From CBDAPE01 sp965198325 (lineage in GTDB: Bacteria; Pseudomonadota; Alphaproteobacteria; UBA828; JAPUJA01): a DNA stretch of 64,000 bases. The DNA lies in contig CBDAPE010000014.1 of the NCBI GenBank assembly GCA_965198325.1, forward strand, positions 310,001-374,000, read 5' to 3'. The position numbers were made by a program, and so were the translations under genes. The stretch's first letter is position 1; every line of letters begins with the position of its first letter. Positions 9,430 through 17,609 of this stretch are shown piece after piece. The notes under the pieces were generated by a model that was not told the DNA's origin, ran no database searches, and saw nothing but the letters and a program-made list of their open reading frames with translations.

Positions 9430-10083
9430 GTGGACGGTGAGGCGGCAGAGTCTCTGTTCGTGGGATGCGGGCTCGACTGCGCGCGCGGCGGGCGCGCCGT
9501 GTTCGCGGGTCTCGACTTCGCGCTCGGCCCCGGGGCGGCGCTGGTTCTGCGCGGGCCCAACGGCTCGGGCAAGTCGAGCCTGCTCCGGATCCTCGCCGGC
9601 CTGCTCCGGCCCACGGGCGGCACACTCGAATGGCAAGGAGGTCCGATCCGCGAAGAGCCGGAGTTGCACTGCGCGCGGCTTCACTATGTGGGTCATCCCG
9701 ACGCGTTGAAAGCCGTCCTTACGGTCACAGAAAACGTCGCGTTCTGGACCGGTCTGAGGGGTCCGACCATGGGCGTCGGGTCTGCTCTCGACCGGCTGCG
9801 CCTGAGCGATCTCGCGGATGTGCCGGCACGTTATCTGTCGGCGGGGCAACGCCGTCGTGCCAACATCGCCCGCTTGCTGGCGAGCCCGGCGGCGCTGTGG
9901 CTGCTCGACGAACCCACCGTGACGCTCGACGACGCCTCGGTGGACGCCCTGGTTGCGGCCATCGAGGATCATCGAGCGGGCGGCGGGCTCGTGGTCGTCG
10001 CGACCCACGGCGTGCTCGCCCTCGAAGGCGCGCAAACCCTGGAGATGGCGGATTTCACGGCGCCCGAACCGGAGGTCCCGTGA
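9430..10083 (+). CDS. ccmA: Heme exporter ATP-binding protein CcmA
   Basis: This is the ATPase subunit of the CcmABCD complex, which releases holo-CcmE during cytochrome c maturation (system I). The 217-residue product has Walker A GPNGSGKS at 42-49, the ABC signature LSAGQ at 136-140 and Walker B LWLLDEP at 156-162. GTG 9430 is chosen because GGAGGAG lies about 10 nt upstream; the longer open frame from 9358 has no such support. Its TGA overlaps the GTG of ccmB (10080), which suggests translational coupling. It is the first gene of the ccm series. Confidence 0.96.
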   Translation: MDGEAAESLFVGCGLDCARGGRAVFAGLDFALGPGAALVLRGPNGSGKSSLLRILAGLLRPTGGTLEWQGGPIREEPELHCARLHYVGHPDALKAVLTVTENVAFWTGLRGPTMGVGSALDRLRLSDLADVPARYLSAGQRRRANIARLLASPAALWLLDEPTVTLDDASVDALVAAIEDHRAGGGLVVVATHGVLALEGAQTLEMADFTAPEPEVP

Positions 10084-10745
10084 GCCGATTCCTGCTCCTC
10101 GTCGGCCACGACATCCGGCTCACGGTTCGCGGCGGAATCGGCAGCCTGGTGGCGCTGATCTTTTTCGTCGTCACGGTTGCGCTCTTCCCGCTCGGGGTCG
10201 GCCCCGAACTCGCGGTGCTCGAGCGGATCGCGGCGGGGGTCGTCTGGGTCGCCGCCCTGCTCGCGGCCATGCTCTCCATGGAGCGGCTGTTCCAGGCGGA
10301 CTACGAAGATGGCGGCCTCGAACTGTTGGCGCTTTCGCCCCTGCCGCTCGAACTGGTCGTGCTCGCGAAATGCCTCGCCCATTGGCTGACCACGGCGTTA
10401 CCGCTGATTATCGTGGCACCCCTGCTCTCGCTGCTCGTCAACATGAGTACCGATGGTCTGCTCATGTTGCTTCTCGCGATGGCGCTCGGAACACCCACCT
10501 TGAGCCTGATCGGCGGCGTCGGCGCGGCCCTCGTGGTGGGAGCACGCCGCGGCGGAATATTGCTCGCCCTGCTCGTCCTGCCGCTCTATGTTCCTATCCT
10601 GATTTTCGGCGTCGGTGCCGTCGAGGGGGCGATCGGCGGTTACGGCAGTACCGCCCCGCTCCTGATCCTGGGCGGCCTGCTTCTCGGCGCCCTCGTGCTC
10701 ACCCCCTGGGCCGGCGCGGCGGCGCTCCGGCTCGCGCTGAAATAA
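10080..10745 (+). CDS. ccmB: Heme exporter membrane protein CcmB
   Basis: CcmB is the membrane subunit that pairs with CcmA in the inner membrane. The 221-residue product has about six hydrophobic segments, and it carries the family's typical DYEDGGLELLALSPLPLE stretch near residues 76-93, between the first and second hydrophobic regions. The start is GTG 10080, overlapping the ccmA stop by 4 nt; ccmC starts 2 nt after the stop. Length and hydropathy are normal for the family. Confidence 0.95.
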   Translation: MSRFLLLVGHDIRLTVRGGIGSLVALIFFVVTVALFPLGVGPELAVLERIAAGVVWVAALLAAMLSMERLFQADYEDGGLELLALSPLPLELVVLAKCLAHWLTTALPLIIVAPLLSLLVNMSTDGLLMLLLAMALGTPTLSLIGGVGAALVVGARRGGILLALLVLPLYVPILIFGVGAVEGAIGGYGSTAPLLILGGLLLGALVLTPWAGAAALRLALK

Positions 10746-10747
10746 TC

Positions 10748-11491
10748 ATGGCCGACCGCTCGACCAAATATCTCCACTGGCTCGCAAACCCGGCGCGCTT
10801 CCTGCGCTTTGCCCGGGCGGTGTTCCCGTGGTGCGCCGGCGTTGCCGCCGCCTCGCTCGCGGCCGGGCTGGTGCTCGGTCTCTACGTCGCGCCGACGGAC
10901 TATCAGATGGGCGAGGCCTACCGCATAATATTCGTCCATGTGCCGGCGGCCTGGATGGCGATGGCGGCTTATGCGGTGATCGCCGTGATGAGCGCAATGT
11001 CGCTGATATGGAAGCATCCGCTCGCCGACCTGATCGCAAAGGGCAGCGCACCGGTGGGCGCCGCGTTCGCCCTGATCTGCCTGGTCACCGGCTCGCTCTG
11101 GGGCAAGCCGATGTGGGGCACCTGGTGGGTGTGGGACGCCCGGCTCACCTCGATGCTGATCCTGTTCTTTCTCTATCTCGGCCATATCGCGCTGACCAAC
11201 GCATTCGACGACCCCCAGCGGGGCGCCAAGGCGGGCGCGATCCTGGCGCTGGTCGGGGTGATCAACCTGCCGATCATCAAGTTCTCGGTCGACTGGTGGA
11301 ACACGCTCCATCAGCCGGCCACCATCAGCAAACTCGACGCGCCGTCGATCGATCCGTCGATGCTGCCGGCACTCCTGCTCATGGCCCTGGGCTTTTCCGC
11401 ATTCTATTTCACGGTACTCCTCATGCGGGTCAAGACCGAGATCCTCGCGCGCAAGATCCGAACCCTGCGCATGGCCCAGACCGGGCGGTAG
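10748..11491 (+). CDS. ccmC: Heme-handling protein CcmC
   Basis: CcmC presents heme to CcmE on the periplasmic side. The 247-residue product has six membrane segments and the tryptophan-rich heme-binding signature WGTWWVWDAR at 123-132. A conserved periplasmic His lies at position 64 (FVHVPAAWM) and another in NTLHQPAT. ATG 10748 lies 2 nt after the ccmB stop. In most alphaproteobacteria ccmD follows directly; here about 2.4 kb of unrelated genes come first. It ends in TAG. Confidence 0.97.
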   Translation: MADRSTKYLHWLANPARFLRFARAVFPWCAGVAAASLAAGLVLGLYVAPTDYQMGEAYRIIFVHVPAAWMAMAAYAVIAVMSAMSLIWKHPLADLIAKGSAPVGAAFALICLVTGSLWGKPMWGTWWVWDARLTSMLILFFLYLGHIALTNAFDDPQRGAKAGAILALVGVINLPIIKFSVDWWNTLHQPATISKLDAPSIDPSMLPALLLMALGFSAFYFTVLLMRVKTEILARKIRTLRMAQTGR

Positions 11492-11548
11492 TTCGGGGCG
11501 CCTCTCTCGGACCTTGTACCCGCCGACGCTGGAGCGGACAATTGGATC

Positions 11549-12334
11549 ATGGCCAAGGACGCGATACGGACTTCGAGCCCGCCGGCTGCAGTGCCGGGCG
11601 AAGTCCTGCCGACCGGTGAATTGCGCCGGGGCGTCGACTATCCGGACTGGGCTGCGACACGCGCATCCGCGGCACGAGCGGCGGTCGCCGGGATTGTCGC
11701 CGCGACGGGCGAGGTCGCGGACTGGTCGGATTGCGGCGAAACGGCGGATCGCCTGCGAGCGGTAATTTTGCGGAGTTACGGGCACCGGGGGCGCGCGCCT
11801 GACCTCGATGAGCTGGCCCGGAATTCGGGATTATCGGGCATGAACCTGGAGAGCGGGCTGCGGGAACTGGTGGGGCGGGATATGATCGTCCGCGACGATG
11901 AAAGTGGCGACGTAACGGGCGCCTACCCTTTTACCGATGCCGAGACGGGCCATCGTATAAGGATTGGGGATCGAACCGTGAACGCGATGTGCGCGGTGGG
12001 CGCCTTGGGCGTAGCGACCATGCTTGGCGAGGACGCGACGATCCACTCGAGCTGTGCGGTTTGCGATCGCGCCGTCCGTATCGAGACGGCATCGCGGGGT
12101 GAGACGATTTCCGCGGCCGAGCCTGCCGGGATTCACATTTGGGCAGGTCTTCCCTATGACGGCCAGGCGGCGCGCTCTTTGTGCTGGGCCATCGTGTTCG
12201 TCTGGTCGGCCGGACACCTCGAAGCGTGGCAAGAGCGCGACGCGGCAATGCCGGGCGTTGCGCTCGACCTGGATGAAGCGCTTCAGGCTGGGCGGGCGCT
12301 ATTCGGTCCCCTGCTCCGCGGCCTGCCGGACTGA
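11549..12334 (+). CDS. MerB-like (alkylmercury lyase family) protein
   Basis: The 261-residue product matches the organomercurial-lyase fold family in pattern: an N-terminal winged-helix-like half, then AYPFTDAETGHRIRIG and NAMCAVGALGVATMLG. The last of these corresponds to the MerB active-site region around Cys96. Cys148 and Cys212 (SLCWAIVFVWSAGH) stand where MerB has its two catalytic cysteines. Gly151 stands where MerB has Asp99, so protonolysis of a C-Hg bond is doubtful. There is an extra Cys pair at 169 and 172 (SSCAVC). No merR, merT or merA is nearby. It is followed 5 bp later by a GDCCVxC gene and sits inside the ccm cluster. I infer a thiol-based role, with the substrate unknown. 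Confidence 0.75.
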   Translation: MAKDAIRTSSPPAAVPGEVLPTGELRRGVDYPDWAATRASAARAAVAGIVAATGEVADWSDCGETADRLRAVILRSYGHRGRAPDLDELARNSGLSGMNLESGLRELVGRDMIVRDDESGDVTGAYPFTDAETGHRIRIGDRTVNAMCAVGALGVATMLGEDATIHSSCAVCDRAVRIETASRGETISAAEPAGIHIWAGLPYDGQAARSLCWAIVFVWSAGHLEAWQERDAAMPGVALDLDEALQAGRALFGPLLRGLPD

Positions 12335-12339
12335 CGGCG

Positions 12340-12536
12340 ATGGCAGGCTTCGAAACCGTCTCGATCCTGACCGGCCCGGAATGCGGACATGCGGCCCATG
12401 AGACCATTCCGACGGGTGCCTGCCGGTTCTTCTACGACTGCGCGGGTTGCGGCGCGGTTCTCAAGCCCAGGTCGGGCGATTGCTGTGTCTTCTGCTCGTT
12501 CGGCAGCGTGCCCTGTCCGCCGGTGCGCACGCTTGA
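12340..12536 (+). CDS. GDCCVxC-motif small cysteine-rich protein (end uncertain)
   Basis: ATG 12340 begins a small protein with CGHAAHETIPTGACRFFY, a CAGCG zinc-ribbon-like pair and GDCCVFCSFGSVPCPP. This is the signature of the GDCCVxC (seleno)protein family, often found next to mercury genes. Members are about 65-70 residues. Here the frame has no stop after the motif and runs on to 12909 over the next gene, which is implausible. A TGA at 12534 in the neighbouring frame would give a normal 65-residue protein if one base is missing near 12515-12530. The coordinates given assume that. All motif positions are Cys codons, so there is no Sec. Function unknown. Confidence 0.55.
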
Positions 12537-12611
12537 CCGGTCCAGCGGTTTCTCTCACTGTGGCCGCCTCGCGTCGCGTGCCGTGCCGCAGAATTCTATA
12601 GGGAGAGACAG

Positions 12612-13034
12612 GTGTCGAAGGTCATCGAAAAGAAATCGATATCCGCGAAGCTCGCGCAGGACATGGTCGTTGCCGCCGCCGCCGAAGCCGAAAAGATCGG
12701 CGTTCCCATGGCGATCTCGATCTGCGACGAGGCGGGCCATCCCAAGGCCTTCCTGCGCATGGACGGCGCCGCGCTGCTGGTGGTCGGGGTGGCGATCAAG
12801 AAGGCGCGCATGGCGGTGGCGGGCGAAGAGCCGACCGATTTCTGGCCCGGCTATATCGAAGAGCATGAACCGGAGCTGGCGCTGTCGATTGCCCATGTCG
12901 AGGACATGATAGTGATCGGCGGCGGCTTTCCGATCATGGTCGACGACCAGATGATCGGCGCCATCGGGGTCTCGAGCGGCCTCGTGGCCGAAGACATTCA
13001 ATGCGCCAAGGCCGCGCTGGCACTGCTCGATTGA
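12612..13034 (+). CDS. GlcG/HbpS-family heme-binding-like protein
   Basis: The 140-residue protein has the GlcG/HbpS pattern: SAKLAQDMVVAAAAEAEKIG, then SICDEAGHPKAFLRMDGA, GVAIKKARMA and IGGGFPIMVDDQMIGAIGVSSG. Family members bind heme or small cofactors. HbpS is extracellular, but many bacterial copies, like this one, have no signal peptide. GTG 12612 is preceded by GGGAGAGACAG. It lies downstream of the MerB-like/GDCCVxC pair and within the ccm cluster, which makes a link to heme or thiol chemistry attractive but unproven. Confidence 0.8.
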   Translation: MSKVIEKKSISAKLAQDMVVAAAAEAEKIGVPMAISICDEAGHPKAFLRMDGAALLVVGVAIKKARMAVAGEEPTDFWPGYIEEHEPELALSIAHVEDMIVIGGGFPIMVDDQMIGAIGVSSGLVAEDIQCAKAALALLD

Positions 13035-13213
13035 ATCCACGGCAGGTATCGACCGGGGCGGTTCCGCCGATCGCCCTCGCCGCGCGCGAGCGGGTCCGGG
13101 CGGACGGCGACCAGACCGCACTGATTCGCGCCCCGTTGGCCCGTTGACCGGCTGTGACCGCCATCACGCCCGCGCGGGGTCTGTTTGGGCAGACTGTGCG
13201 CCGGTAGAACCCC

Positions 13214-13717
13214 ATGATGCGGCAACTGAATATCATAGCCGTTTTGATCGGCGCACTGCTCGCTCTCGCGATCGCACCCAGGCCAGGGTGGGCGGGCGAA
13301 ACGACGGCGAGCCTGGCACAAGAACTGGTCAGCGTCATGGGAATGACCATGACCGTCTCGGGTTTTCAAGTGACGGTTTCCGAAGACCTCACCGGCCCGG
13401 TCGATCCCGCGTTACCCGATCCGGATCAACGGGCTACGGCACTGGCGCAGGCGCTGCTGGCGGACGAGCTGGCACCCCTGTTCGACGAAACAGGCACAAT
13501 GGTCGAGACCGTGCTGGCCGGGAACTTCACGGCCGACGAGCTCACCGTTCTGCTCGCCTTCTATCGGTCCGAGACCGGGCGAAAGACGATTACCGTGATC
13601 CCGGCGATCTGGGAGGCCATGGCCGAGGGCTTCCAGCGGCGCCTTCCCGCCATCGGCCAGTCGATCCTGACCCGGGTCCTCGAACAGATGCGCGCCGAGG
13701 GTTATCCGCTCCCTTGA
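13214..13717 (+). CDS. Secreted DUF2059-type protein
   Basis: The 167-residue product begins with a signal peptide (hydrophobic IIAVLIGALLALAIA, cleavage probably after GWA near residue 27). The mature part is helical, with a C-terminal block NFTADELTVLLAFYRSETGRK...IWEAMAEGFQRRL. That pattern is typical of DUF2059, periplasmic proteins of unknown function. About 180 bp separate it from the GlcG-like gene upstream, and ccmD follows 150 bp later. It is not a usual ccm neighbour. Confidence 0.7.
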   Translation: MMRQLNIIAVLIGALLALAIAPRPGWAGETTASLAQELVSVMGMTMTVSGFQVTVSEDLTGPVDPALPDPDQRATALAQALLADELAPLFDETGTMVETVLAGNFTADELTVLLAFYRSETGRKTITVIPAIWEAMAEGFQRRLPAIGQSILTRVLEQMRAEGYPLP

Positions 13718-13867
13718 TCGCCCTGGTTTCTCCGCCATGTGGTACCTTACCCGGCTTGGCTGAACGCCGCGTCGGCGCCGGCCCGGGCTGGACCTCGGTC
13801 CCGGCCCGGTCTATATCGCTTTCTGACGCTGCGCTGGCGATTTCTTAACCCAGGTCGGGAGACCAGC

Positions 13868-14065
13868 GTGACCTTCTCCGAATTCCTCGCGATGGGCGGT
13901 TATGCCGCCTATGTCTGGCCGTCCTTCGGCATCGCGCTGGTCGTGATGCTCGTCGTGCTGCTGGTCAGCCGGCGTTCGTTCAAGGCCCGCGAGGAGACCC
14001 TCGAAGCCTTGGAGGCCGACCGCCGCACGCGCCTCGGCACCGGCAGCGAGGGAGGCGCCTCGTGA
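13868..14065 (+). CDS. ccmD: Heme exporter accessory protein CcmD
   Basis: This is a 65-residue protein with one membrane helix (YVWPSFGIALVVMLVVLLVS) followed by a charged, cytoplasmic C-terminal tail, as expected for CcmD. CcmD binds CcmC and CcmE and is needed to release holo-CcmE from CcmABC. The start is GTG 13868, with CGGGAGACC just upstream. The open frame extends further 5' without homology to CcmD, so the short form is preferred. The stop overlaps the GTG of ccmE by 4 nt. Confidence 0.9.
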   Translation: MTFSEFLAMGGYAAYVWPSFGIALVVMLVVLLVSRRSFKAREETLEALEADRRTRLGTGSEGGAS

Positions 14066-14514
14066 AGCGCAAGCACCGCCGCCTGATCTACGTCGTCGGC
14101 GGCTTGGCGGTGCTCGGGATCGCGGCGGGGCTCGTCATCAGCGCGTTCGACGAAAATCTCGTTTTCTTCTACAGCCCGACCGAGATTGCCGGGAAGGTGA
14201 AGGGGCCCGAACAGCGGGTCCGGCTGGGCGGCCTGGTCGAGATGGACAGCGTCGAGAAAAGCGCTGACGGACTCACGGTCAGCTTTCTCGTGACTGATTT
14301 GAACGCCGCTGTGCCGGTCACGTTCACCGGCCTGCTGCCCGACCTGTTTCGTGAGGGCCAGGGGGTGGTCTGCGAGGGCCGTCTGCGTGCCGACGGTGTG
14401 TTCGAAGCCTCGAACGTGCTCGCCAAGCATGACGAGAACTACATGCCGCCGGAAGTCGCCGAAGCGCTCAAGGCGTCCGGCCAGTGGCAAGGCACGGAAG
14501 GCGCGAACCCGTGA
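14062..14514 (+). CDS. ccmE: Heme chaperone CcmE
   Basis: CcmE is the periplasmic, membrane-anchored carrier that binds heme covalently and hands it to CcmF. The 150-residue product has an N-terminal anchor (YVVGGLAVLGIAAGLVISAF), an OB-fold core, and the heme-attachment motif LAKHDENYMPP with His123 and Tyr127. The start is GTG 14062, overlapping the ccmD stop, and the TGA overlaps the GTG of ccmF. Length and motif are both normal. Confidence 0.97.
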   Translation: MKRKHRRLIYVVGGLAVLGIAAGLVISAFDENLVFFYSPTEIAGKVKGPEQRVRLGGLVEMDSVEKSADGLTVSFLVTDLNAAVPVTFTGLLPDLFREGQGVVCEGRLRADGVFEASNVLAKHDENYMPPEVAEALKASGQWQGTEGANP

Positions 14515-16499
14515 TTGCGGAAATCGGCCATTACGCGCTCATTCTCGCGCTGGTGCTCGCGATCGTTCAGGGCACCGTGCCCCTGATCGGGGCCCAGCGG
14601 GACGAACTCCCCTGGATGGCCGTTGCGCGCCCGGCCGCCGCCGCCCAGTTCCTGTTCATCTCGACGGCGTTTGCGTGCCTGATGTACGCCTACGTGGTTT
14701 CGGATTTTTCGCTCGAAAACGTCGCGCGCAATTCCAACTCGGCCAAGCCGCTGCTCTACAAGTTCACCGGCGTGTGGGGCAACCATGAGGGATCGCTAGT
14801 GCTCTGGGTCTGGATTCTCGCGCTCTATGGCGGGCTCGTCGCCTTGTTCGGGGGCAATCTGCCGCCGGGCTTGCGCGCCCGGGTGCTCTCGATCCAGGGT
14901 CTGATCGGCATCGGCTTCCTGCTCTTCGTGCTGCTGATCTCGAATCCGTTCCTCCGCCTCGACCCGGCGCCGATCGACGGCAACGATCTCAACCCGCTGC
15001 TTCAGGACCCTGGTCTCGCCTTCCACCCGCCGTTCCTCTATTTCGGCTATGTGGGCTTCTCGATGGCCTTTGCGTTTGCCATTGCCGGGCTGATCGAAGG
15101 CCGGGTCGACGCCGCCTGGGCCCGCTGGGTGCGGCCGTGGACCCTGCTCGCCTGGTCGTCGCTGACGCTGGGCATCACGCTGGGCAGCTGGTGGGCCTAT
15201 TACGAGCTCGGTTGGGGCGGCTTCTGGTTCTGGGACCCGGTGGAAAACGCCTCTTTCATGCCCTGGCTCGCGGGCACGGCGCTGCTGCACTCGGCAATCG
15301 TCTGCGAGAAGCGGGGCGCACTCAAGAGCTGGACCATCCTGCTCGCGATCATCGCCTTCTCGCTCTCCCTGATGGGCACCTTCCTGGTGCGCTCGGGCGT
15401 GCTCACCTCGGTGCATACGTTTGCCTCCGACCCGACGCGCGGGGTTTACATCCTGGGCTTCCTCGTCATCGTGATCGGCGGCTCGCTGACGCTCTACGGG
15501 TTGCGCGCGCTGGGTCTGAAGGGAGGCGGCCTGTTCGCGCCGATCTCGCGCGAGGGCGGCCTGCTGCTCAACAACCTGCTGCTCTCGATTGCCTGCATGA
15601 CGGTGCTGCTGGGTACGCTCTATCCGGTACTGCTCGATGTCGTGGGCGGCGGCAAGGTCTCGGTCGGGCCCCCCTTCTTCGAGATGACGTTCATCCCGCT
15701 GATCCTTCCGCTGCTGATCGTCGCCGGGGTGGGTCCCCTGCTGGCGTGGAAGCGGGCTGACCTGCTGGGCGTGCTGGGTCGGTTGAAATTCGCCTTCCTG
15801 GCAGCGCTCGCCGTGATGATCGCGGTGATCGCCATTCACTCCTTCTCGGATGCCATGGCGGCCTTGGGACTGGGCGTTGCGACCTGGCTGTTCGCAGGCG
15901 TGCTCACGGAGCTGGCCGAGCGGCTCAAGCTGTTCCGGGCGCCGCTGGCGGAAAGCATCGCCCGCGCCCGGGCGTTGCCGCGCCAGGCGTGGGGCATGAG
16001 CCTCGCGCACGGCGGGGTCGCCGTGGTGGTCACCGGAATCGTCGCAACCTCGGCCTGGCGGACCGAAGGTATCCAGAACATGCGTCCCGGCGACACGGTC
16101 GAGGTCGCAGGTTACGAGTTTACCCTGGAGGCCGTCGACCTCGTCGAGGGACCGAACTATGCCGCGGAGCGCGGCCAGGTTCTGATCAGCCGCGAAGGAC
16201 GGGCGATCGCCACGGTCTACCCCGAAAAGCGGCGCTATTTCGTAACCGGCCAGGACACCACCGAGGCGGCGATCCATACCACCGTGCTGGCCGACCTCTA
16301 CACCGTGCTCGGCGATCCCGACGGGACCGGCGGCTACGCCACGCGGATCTACCACAATCCGCTGGTGCCGTGGATCTGGCTGGGCGTCCTGATCATGGTG
16401 ACCGGCGGCGCGGTCTCGCTCAGCGATCGGCGTCACCGGGTCGGAGCACCGGCTCGGCGCGCGCGCAGGGCGGCCCGGGCCCAGACACAGGAAAGCTGA
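14511..16499 (+). CDS. ccmF: Cytochrome c heme lyase subunit CcmF
   Basis: CcmF is the large membrane core of the heme lyase that attaches heme to apocytochrome c, working with CcmH and CcmI. The 662-residue product has many membrane segments and the tryptophan-rich signature WGGFWFWDPVENASFMPW near residues 235-252. A C-terminal periplasmic domain (GDTVEVAGYEFTLEAVDLV) and a last helix (WIWLGVLIMVTGGAVSLSDRR) follow. GTG 14511 overlaps the ccmE stop by 4 nt. It is intact and of normal length. Confidence 0.97.
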   Translation: MIAEIGHYALILALVLAIVQGTVPLIGAQRDELPWMAVARPAAAAQFLFISTAFACLMYAYVVSDFSLENVARNSNSAKPLLYKFTGVWGNHEGSLVLWVWILALYGGLVALFGGNLPPGLRARVLSIQGLIGIGFLLFVLLISNPFLRLDPAPIDGNDLNPLLQDPGLAFHPPFLYFGYVGFSMAFAFAIAGLIEGRVDAAWARWVRPWTLLAWSSLTLGITLGSWWAYYELGWGGFWFWDPVENASFMPWLAGTALLHSAIVCEKRGALKSWTILLAIIAFSLSLMGTFLVRSGVLTSVHTFASDPTRGVYILGFLVIVIGGSLTLYGLRALGLKGGGLFAPISREGGLLLNNLLLSIACMTVLLGTLYPVLLDVVGGGKVSVGPPFFEMTFIPLILPLLIVAGVGPLLAWKRADLLGVLGRLKFAFLAALAVMIAVIAIHSFSDAMAALGLGVATWLFAGVLTELAERLKLFRAPLAESIARARALPRQAWGMSLAHGGVAVVVTGIVATSAWRTEGIQNMRPGDTVEVAGYEFTLEAVDLVEGPNYAAERGQVLISREGRAIATVYPEKRRYFVTGQDTTEAAIHTTVLADLYTVLGDPDGTGGYATRIYHNPLVPWIWLGVLIMVTGGAVSLSDRRHRVGAPARRARRAARAQTQES

Positions 16500-16503
16500 G
16501 CCG

Positions 16504-17112
16504 ATGACGGAGATCGATCGCGACCCGGCGACGCCGGTAACCGATATGGAGCCAGCCGACGGCCAGGGCCGCTCGACCTCGCGCCGGCTCAAGTTCCTGA
16601 TCCCGGCTTTCGTGTTCGTCGGTATTGCGGTGGGTCTGGGTCTGGGGCTGACCAAGGACCCCAGCCGGGTGCCCTCGGCGCTGATCGACAAACCCGTGCC
16701 CGGGTTCGCGTTGGAGCCGGTGCAGGGCCGCGACCTGGGTCTGGCCAGCGACGATCTCAAGGCGGGTGAGCTGTCACTGGTCAACGTGTTCGCATCCTGG
16801 TGCGGGCCCTGCCGGGCGGAACATCCGCTCCTCATGAAACTCGCCGAGGATGGGACCGTGACGATCCACGGCATCAACTACAAGGATCGCCCTGATGACG
16901 CCGAGGTCTGGCTTGCGCAGCTGGGTGATCCGTACACCCGGACCGGCGCCGATCTCGACGGGCGGGTCGGCATCGACTGGGGAGTCTACGGCGTGCCCGA
17001 AACCTTCGTCATCGATCGGACCGGGCGAATTCGTTACAAGCATGTCGGTGTGCTGACCCCTGCGGATCTCGAAGAGACGATCCTGCCCCTGCTGGTGCGG
17101 CTCGGCTCGTGA
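16504..17112 (+). CDS. ccmG: Thiol:disulfide oxidoreductase CcmG (DsbE)
   Basis: This is a membrane-anchored thioredoxin-like protein that reduces the CXXCH cysteines of apocytochrome c in the periplasm. The 202-residue product has an N-terminal anchor at about 31-50, the active site WCGPC at 99-103, and GVYGVPETFVIDRTGRI with the cis-proline loop. It starts 4 nt after the ccmF stop, and its TGA overlaps the GTG of ccmH. The N-terminal cytoplasmic tail (~28 residues) is a little longer than usual. Confidence 0.96.
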   Translation: MTEIDRDPATPVTDMEPADGQGRSTSRRLKFLIPAFVFVGIAVGLGLGLTKDPSRVPSALIDKPVPGFALEPVQGRDLGLASDDLKAGELSLVNVFASWCGPCRAEHPLLMKLAEDGTVTIHGINYKDRPDDAEVWLAQLGDPYTRTGADLDGRVGIDWGVYGVPETFVIDRTGRIRYKHVGVLTPADLEETILPLLVRLGS

Positions 17113-17609
17113 TCGCGCGGCTTCTTGCGGCCCCCCTGCTGGGCCTGCTCCTGAGCCTTCCCGCAGTCGCGTTCGACGTGGAAGAAACCCTCGACGACCC
17201 CGCGCTCGAAGCACGCGCGCTCGACATCGGCGAGGAGCTGCGCTGCCTGGTCTGCCAGAACCAGTCGATCGGGGATTCGAACGCCGATCTCGCCAAAGAT
17301 CTGCGCCGCCTCGTGCGCGAACGCCTGGCGGCGGGCGACTCGGACGAAGAAATCATCGCCTTCATGACCGAACGCTACGGCGATTATGTCCTGCTCAAGC
17401 CGCCCGTGAAGCCCGCGACCTACGCGCTGTGGTTCGGTCCGGCGGCCTTGTTCCTCGTCGGCGCCGGCGTGCTTATCGTCTATATCCGTCGGGTTCGCGG
17501 CCGCGCCCGCAGACCCCGGACGGGACTGGCGGCCGACCCCGGCACGCCGCTTTCGGACGACGAGCGGCACCGTCTCGAAGCTCTGCTCGACGACCCCGAG
17601 CGGTCATGA
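17109..17609 (+). CDS. ccmH: Cytochrome c maturation protein CcmH
   Basis: CcmH is a periplasmic thiol protein of the heme lyase complex that acts with CcmG on apocytochrome cysteines. The 166-residue product has a signal peptide, the redox motif LRCLVCQNQSI with Cys46 and Cys49, and a C-terminal membrane helix (LWFGPAALFLVGAGVLIVYI). GTG 17109 overlaps the ccmG stop, and the TGA overlaps the ATG of ccmI at 17606. Confidence 0.96.
   Translation: MIARLLAAPLLGLLLSLPAVAFDVEETLDDPALEARALDIGEELRCLVCQNQSIGDSNADLAKDLRRLVRERLAAGDSDEEIIAFMTERYGDYVLLKPPVKPATYALWFGPAALFLVGAGVLIVYIRRVRGRARRPRTGLAADPGTPLSDDERHRLEALLDDPERS

Noticed and set aside
11549..12536. A mercury-resistance operon
   Set aside because: Only MerB-like and GDCCVxC proteins are present. 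There is no MerA, MerT, MerP or MerR, and the MerB-like protein lacks the Asp99 equivalent.
12340..12909. A 189-residue protein as a continuation of the GDCCVxC gene
   Set aside because: The last ~100 codons overlap the well-supported GlcG/HbpS-like gene in another frame and are Arg/Ser-rich shadow sequence.
14796..16877. A 693-codon minus-strand frame over ccmF/ccmG
   Set aside because: It is antisense to intact ccmF and ccmG, and its composition (many Asp, Arg, His, Gln) is that of a high-GC shadow frame.
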